Shown piece after piece: positions 60,214-64,000 of a stretch of 64,000 bases of DNA; position 1 is the stretch's first letter, and the number at the start of each line of letters is the position of its first letter. The stretch comes from Chytridium lagenaria (Eukaryota; Chytridiomycota; Chytridiomycetes; Chytridiales; Chytridiaceae). Location of the stretch: NCBI GenBank assembly GCA_025449115.1, contig JAHLKC010000021.1:330736-394735 (forward strand), in the 5' to 3' direction. A model generated the notes under the pieces. The model was given only the letters and a program-made list of their open reading frames with translations, did no database searches and had not been told where the DNA came from. A program made the translations under genes and the position numbers.

Positions 60214-62600
60214 TTAACTATGGATGGGTAAGGCCTCTTCATCCATTAGAAGGTTATGCGCGGTTCCATGACCGAGCCATTTAACATAATACTTATACTT
60301 TTTGTTATGAGAATCATAAGTATGATAATCCAGTTTCTCAACATAGAACTCAGGATCATTATAGTCGGCATCAGCGACTTCTTCATCAAATCGTCGAAAC
60401 AATTCGCGATTAACTCCAACAGCTACCTTATTCTTAGGCATGCGTCTAATAACTTGGAGTTCTTTCCATGCTGCAATCTCAGCAGCAAAGTCATCTGAAG
60501 CTACTTCTGCAGATGCAGCATTAGCAGTTTCTGTAGGCGGCAAAGACTCAAATGGTCGGAGTCTAGCAGCATTAGCAAGTCGTGATAAGAGCTGGCCTCC
60601 AGGGAGGAGCTCTACAACTGTGTATCTATTGCTGTCCATAGATTTACTAAGGACACGCATAGGGCCAGCCCATCTAAATTGGAACTTCTTAGTGGGGGCA
60701 TTCTTGTTCTCTTTCCCTCGACGTTCAGTCTTCAAGGGAACAGAGAGCCATACCAGGTCGCCAACATCAAACGAGTGTTTGTTGCGACTGGGTTTATTTT
60801 GTTGTGCTCGTCTCTTGCGTTTGAGTTCTGCACGCAAGAGTACAGCCTTTGAATAGGCTAGTCTAGCAGCTAGCTGGTAACATAATCTTTAGCCTCCAAA
60901 CGATCATCTTCATCGTTGAGGGATTCTTTGACAAAGTCCTGAAGGGCTTGTCGAGTATTCATGAGCACACTCACATGTGTGTCAGTGTCTATATCATCTT
61001 CAGGAGGAACATAGTCATCCTGATCGTCATTGACTTCAAGTTCAATGATTCTCACATGCCGTGCAGGTCCATCGTCAACAAGGGGACGGCCAGCATTGAG
61101 GTGTATAATATCTGGGGAAAGTACCAGAGTGTCGTTGACATATAAGTTCATGGCGTTGTCAACAAATATGGGGTAACTGTCACGCAAATGTGGGCGTTCG
61201 GTCATACAGCCATTATGAATAATAGATACATAGGCATCTTTTTCTTTCCCATGCAAAGTCGTTTTCGCTTTACGAGTTAACGAATGCATCTGGGAAGATT
61301 CATTCCTTCCAAAGGATCTCCATTGGAAGGTATGTCCAAGTCGCTTCATCGCGTGGATGTGGACAAGGTAAAATAGATCATAACCATATTTCTTAAGGAC
61401 GTCAGCTATGAGCAAGTAAGGCTCTCGACCATCAGTCCGAGAAGTCCATGAGCAGCTCGCGCTAAGCGGCCGTCAAAGAAGTGTAGCTGTTCAGAGAACA
61501 TAGCAAGTATTTTAGGAAGAGCCTCTGCAGTATCTCTAGTAGTGGAAACAGCTATCAGAGGTTCTTCTCCTGTCTGAGCCCACAGTCGTGGGTCAGGATA
61601 TTCTTCCGCAAACACATCGTCTGTGGGATAACCAAACTTGAGGTCAGCCGGCGTAAACGCTTCACGGCCAAACATCATCATGAATGGGGTTTCATTTGTG
61701 GTCTGGTGGACCGTTGTTCTGTATGCAAACAACACATAGGGGAGTATTTCATCCCAATCGTCATGTGTTCTTTGGTTTATATATGCACGTATCATCTGGC
61801 ATAAGTTTTGTTTGTTCGTTCAACTAAACCGTTGGCCTGAGGCCAATACGGCATAGAGAAGGATTGTTTCATTCCTAGTACAGTAGCAACTCTCTTAAAG
61901 AGGTCACTAGGAAATGGTTGTCCTTGATCCGAGTGTAAGGTCAAGGGAATGCCGAAGCGGCAAAAGCATTGCTCAACAACTATTCTAGCAATGGTGTTTG
62001 CTTCTAAGTCGGGGACGGCAAACGCATCAGCCCAACGGGTAAAGTAGTCTGTGAGGACAACAATATACTTGTTGCCACGTTGGCTAGTGTTCATAGGACC
62101 AACATATCAATGGCAACACGATCCCAAGGTCTATGACCAAAGGGTATGGGCCTCACGGCACCTTTTCTAGTCAAGTTATCTTTAGATTGTTGACATGTAG
62201 GGCATCGTCGTATATATGCCTCTAAGTCTTTTTGGATAGTAGGCCACCAAAACCTATCTAGGGTAGTGGCGATAAGTCTGCGAACACCGAGGTGTCCTCC
62301 AGCCATCATATCATCATGGACGGCGTCAAACGCAACGTCCTGAAGTCTTTTGGGGACACATAAAGCGACTCGCACTGGCGATCGTCGCATAAGGTAGTCC
62401 TTCACATAGAGTACGCGGTAGAGAACTCTACCACGCATCACCATATTCTGGGCATTCATTAAAACACCCTTTCTTAGATCAGGATCCTCAGGAAGGATTC
62501 CTTTCTCTAGAACTTGATGACGTTGGCAAATCTCAAGTCATTTCTTTGGGCTTTAATAAAGTCACCAGATATCTGTCCATTAGCCATGAAGGCATTGGGA
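60214..62600 (-). CDS. Ty3/gypsy-like integrase with GPY/F-type region and chromodomain (frame-broken)
   Basis: From right to left on the minus strand, a tether (DFIKAQRNDLRFANVIK) precedes the H2C2 zinc-binding region (HDDMMAGGHLGVRRL to CPTCQQSK). The DDE core follows with VAIDML, TLHSDQG and NGLVERTNKT (D, D, E), then ILPYVLFAYRTTVHQTTNETP. An unusual insert of about 200 residues (61420-60880) comes next, then FDVGDLVWL, FQFRWAGPMRVLS and ARLRPF (GPY/F-type). A chromodomain (FYVEKLDYHTY, KYKYYVKWLGHG) closes it. Chromodomains steer such elements to heterochromatin. The frame breaks at about 62460, 62092, 61793, 61410 and 60850, each by a small indel with overlapping open frames. It is either a decayed copy or one with sequence errors. 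Confidence 0.85.
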
Positions 62601-62615
62601 AGTATTTGATTCCTA

Positions 62616-63623
62616 TCATTGCAGAAGGCCCGGGTTGTTTGGGGCTTCATGCGGTGGCTCTTGATCAGGTAAGTCAAGTGCCGGTAATGAGATCATGTTG
62701 TCATAATCGTTGTGGTGAGCATCGCTGTGCTCTAAGACCAATTCAACCATTTCATGGTCAGTCAGTGACGCCACAAAATGGTGGTTGACATTCCATTTAC
62801 AAGGAATTCGTTTATCTACAAAGGCGTAGTCTATTCTCCAAACAGCTTTATAGAACTCTGTTGGATCATGCCAAGTATATCCTGGCGTATGCGGATGGCT
62901 ATGACGAAATCCATCCTTAAAACCTAAGTTAATGAATGAGCTAAGCCAGTAGCGTTCATCGTTGCGGAATCCAGAGTATCCATAAAATCTGGATGGTTCT
63001 CGAACATCAATTGCTTTGTGAGCAATATTGAAATCGCCTACAACAATTGTATTTGACTGAGCTTTGAGACTCTTTACAAAAGTATGTAGTCGTTCCAGGA
63101 ACTTCATCTTGTATTCCTGTCTGTGATCATGCCTCGTGCCATTTGGCGCATAGACATTCACTATATTCATACCTAAAAGGCAGAGTGTAAGGCACCGTCC
63201 CTCTTCAACAAAGTCGTCGAAGTCAGTGCGCATCATATGAGTCCCACATATTACTGAAAGTACGGGGATATCTTCGCGGACCATGGTCATAACACCATTG
63301 TGTCCATTTCTTTTGTCGTCAGCATACATCTTCCATCCGCGGACGGACTTCAGTTGTTGCCAAAACTTTTCATGACCATCGCCGACCATAGTCTCTTGGA
63401 AGCAGGCGATGTCACATTCCATTTCATCCAAATATTTAGCAAAGAACTCTGCTCTATTGGATTCATCACCTTCAATTCTCTTTGCAAAGTGTTTCTTAAC
63501 AAGAGCTTGAAGGCTGTTCACATTCCAACTTATAATCTTCAACTTGGAAGAGCGGAATGGTGTTTGTATATCATCAATGGGATATAACTTTTTCATTGAC
63601 TCTGGTGGGAAGTCATGGATCAT
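62616..63623 (-). CDS. ExoIII/AP-endonuclease-type domain inside the retroelement
   Basis: This 335-residue open frame has all landmarks of the exonuclease III/APE branch of the EEP nucleases: KIISWNVNSLQ (Asn), ACFQET (metal-binding Glu), NVYAPNG, VVGDFNIAHKAID (Asp and Asn), GFRNDERYW, DGFRHSHP, GYTWHD, WRIDYAFVD and LTDHEMVEL (terminal Asp-His pair). In DNA repair such enzymes cut at abasic sites; in non-LTR elements related domains nick the target. Here it lies on the same strand as, and immediately upstream of, the gypsy-type integrase, with coding character continuing on both sides across small slips. No start context or promoter separates it. It is longer than a minimal domain by about 40 residues at each end. 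RNase H is not seen where it should be. Confidence 0.85.
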   Translation of the reverse strand: MIHDFPPESMKKLYPIDDIQTPFRSSKLKIISWNVNSLQALVKKHFAKRIEGDESNRAEFFAKYLDEMECDIACFQETMVGDGHEKFWQQLKSVRGWKMYADDKRNGHNGVMTMVREDIPVLSVICGTHMMRTDFDDFVEEGRCLTLCLLGMNIVNVYAPNGTRHDHRQEYKMKFLERLHTFVKSLKAQSNTIVVGDFNIAHKAIDVREPSRFYGYSGFRNDERYWLSSFINLGFKDGFRHSHPHTPGYTWHDPTEFYKAVWRIDYAFVDKRIPCKWNVNHHFVASLTDHEMVELVLEHSDAHHNDYDNMISLPALDLPDQEPPHEAPNNPGLLQ

Positions 63624-64000
63624 ACGAGAAGGAACATCAGGCAGGCCGTCGTTCTCTCAACGCCATATATCTCGCGTAGAGATGGGGTGAGTCTGCAGTT
63701 GTCCTCTTTTCATTGAGGGGTGAGAAGAGCTCACGTATCTCAAGTATTTCATAAGCGAAAACTACTTAGAGATTTTGGACCAGTGTCAGGCACTGGGTAG
63801 TTTACAGCATCTGGTGGTATACCAGCATTAACTGTTATGACATGGGTAATTTGTCCAGGTATGTGCCTAGGTGCGCGAGAGGAGTTGACCTCAGGATCAG
63901 GCACCTGGCAAATCCAGAATCGGGTAGTTCCTGTGAACTCCCGTTTTTGATATTCAAATAGTCTGCGTCTCTCGAGAATGTCCTTCAATCGAGATGACTT
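63624..64000 (-). CDS. Upstream polyprotein part of the retroelement (runs off the window)
   Basis: The minus strand stays open through 63988-63749 and then, in another frame, through AYEILEIRELFSPLNEK and HLYARYMALRERRP toward the ExoIII-type domain. No zinc knuckle, protease, reverse-transcriptase or RNase H motif is visible in this short piece. Reverse transcriptase must lie beyond the right edge if the element has one. Confidence 0.5.

Noticed and set aside
62616..63623. Host AP endonuclease gene simply lying next to an element
   Set aside because: The same strand, lack of any intergenic spacer and coding character running through on both sides favour membership of the element. I keep this only as an alternative that further copies could decide.

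Overview
The window is nuclear DNA of a fungus. The genes are split by many short GT-AG introns (about 43 to 80 nt). The recognisable products are fungal: a GATA factor with the AreA-type N-terminal domain, a LysM/CBM18/GH18 chitinase of the killer-toxin-like class, a GH46 chitosanase and a GH26 glycanase. A two-transmembrane sensor of the kind found in front of cyclases, plus several lectin/LysM proteins, would fit an early-diverging (for example chytrid-like) fungus. That lineage is an inference and no gene here proves it.

Layout. 0.4-5.5 kb: four BTB/POZ paralogues, two of them divergent with start codons about 42 bp apart. 6.4-10 kb: an unknown two-pass membrane protein and a secreted Arg/Ser/Lys-rich protein. 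11.3-20.7 kb: a tail-anchored-looking protein with five RRxS/T motifs, a GH26 glycanase, a seven-blade WD40/coiled-coil protein, an F-box protein and the U1A/U2B'' spliceosomal protein. 21-27.3 kb: GH46 chitosanase, acetyl-CoA acetyltransferase and the sensor-like membrane protein. 28.2-31 kb: a secreted lysine-rich protein built on about 15 copies of an 81-bp repeat. 32.3-35.3 kb: Pescadillo (ribosome biogenesis). 36.6-36.9 kb: a possible solo LTR. 37.4-40.8 kb: a GATA factor with PF08550-type domain and two closely spaced zinc fingers. 42.3-54.8 kb: a head-to-head pair of secreted multi-lectin/LysM genes, one of which is the GH18 chitinase with a long C-terminal extension. 55.6-57 kb: an F-box protein. 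57-64 kb: retroelements, consisting of a Ty1/copia 3' end and a large Ty3/gypsy-like chromodomain element.

Functional themes. One is polysaccharide handling: chitinase, chitosanase, GH26, and B-lectin, ricin-like and LysM modules. The others are polycationic secreted repeat proteins, RNA/ribosome housekeeping and nitrogen-type transcription control. The most unusual object is the retroelement at the right edge. An intact-looking ExoIII/AP-endonuclease-type domain lies in line, directly upstream of its integrase, where RNase H would be expected.

Caution on reading frames. Strongly conserved housekeeping genes (Pescadillo, thiolase, GATA fingers, U1A) are broken by single-base length differences, often in homopolymers. 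Most apparent frameshifts here are therefore probably sequence errors, and I do not treat them as evidence of pseudogenes. CDS spans are given as gene spans including introns, and exon edges were inferred by eye.
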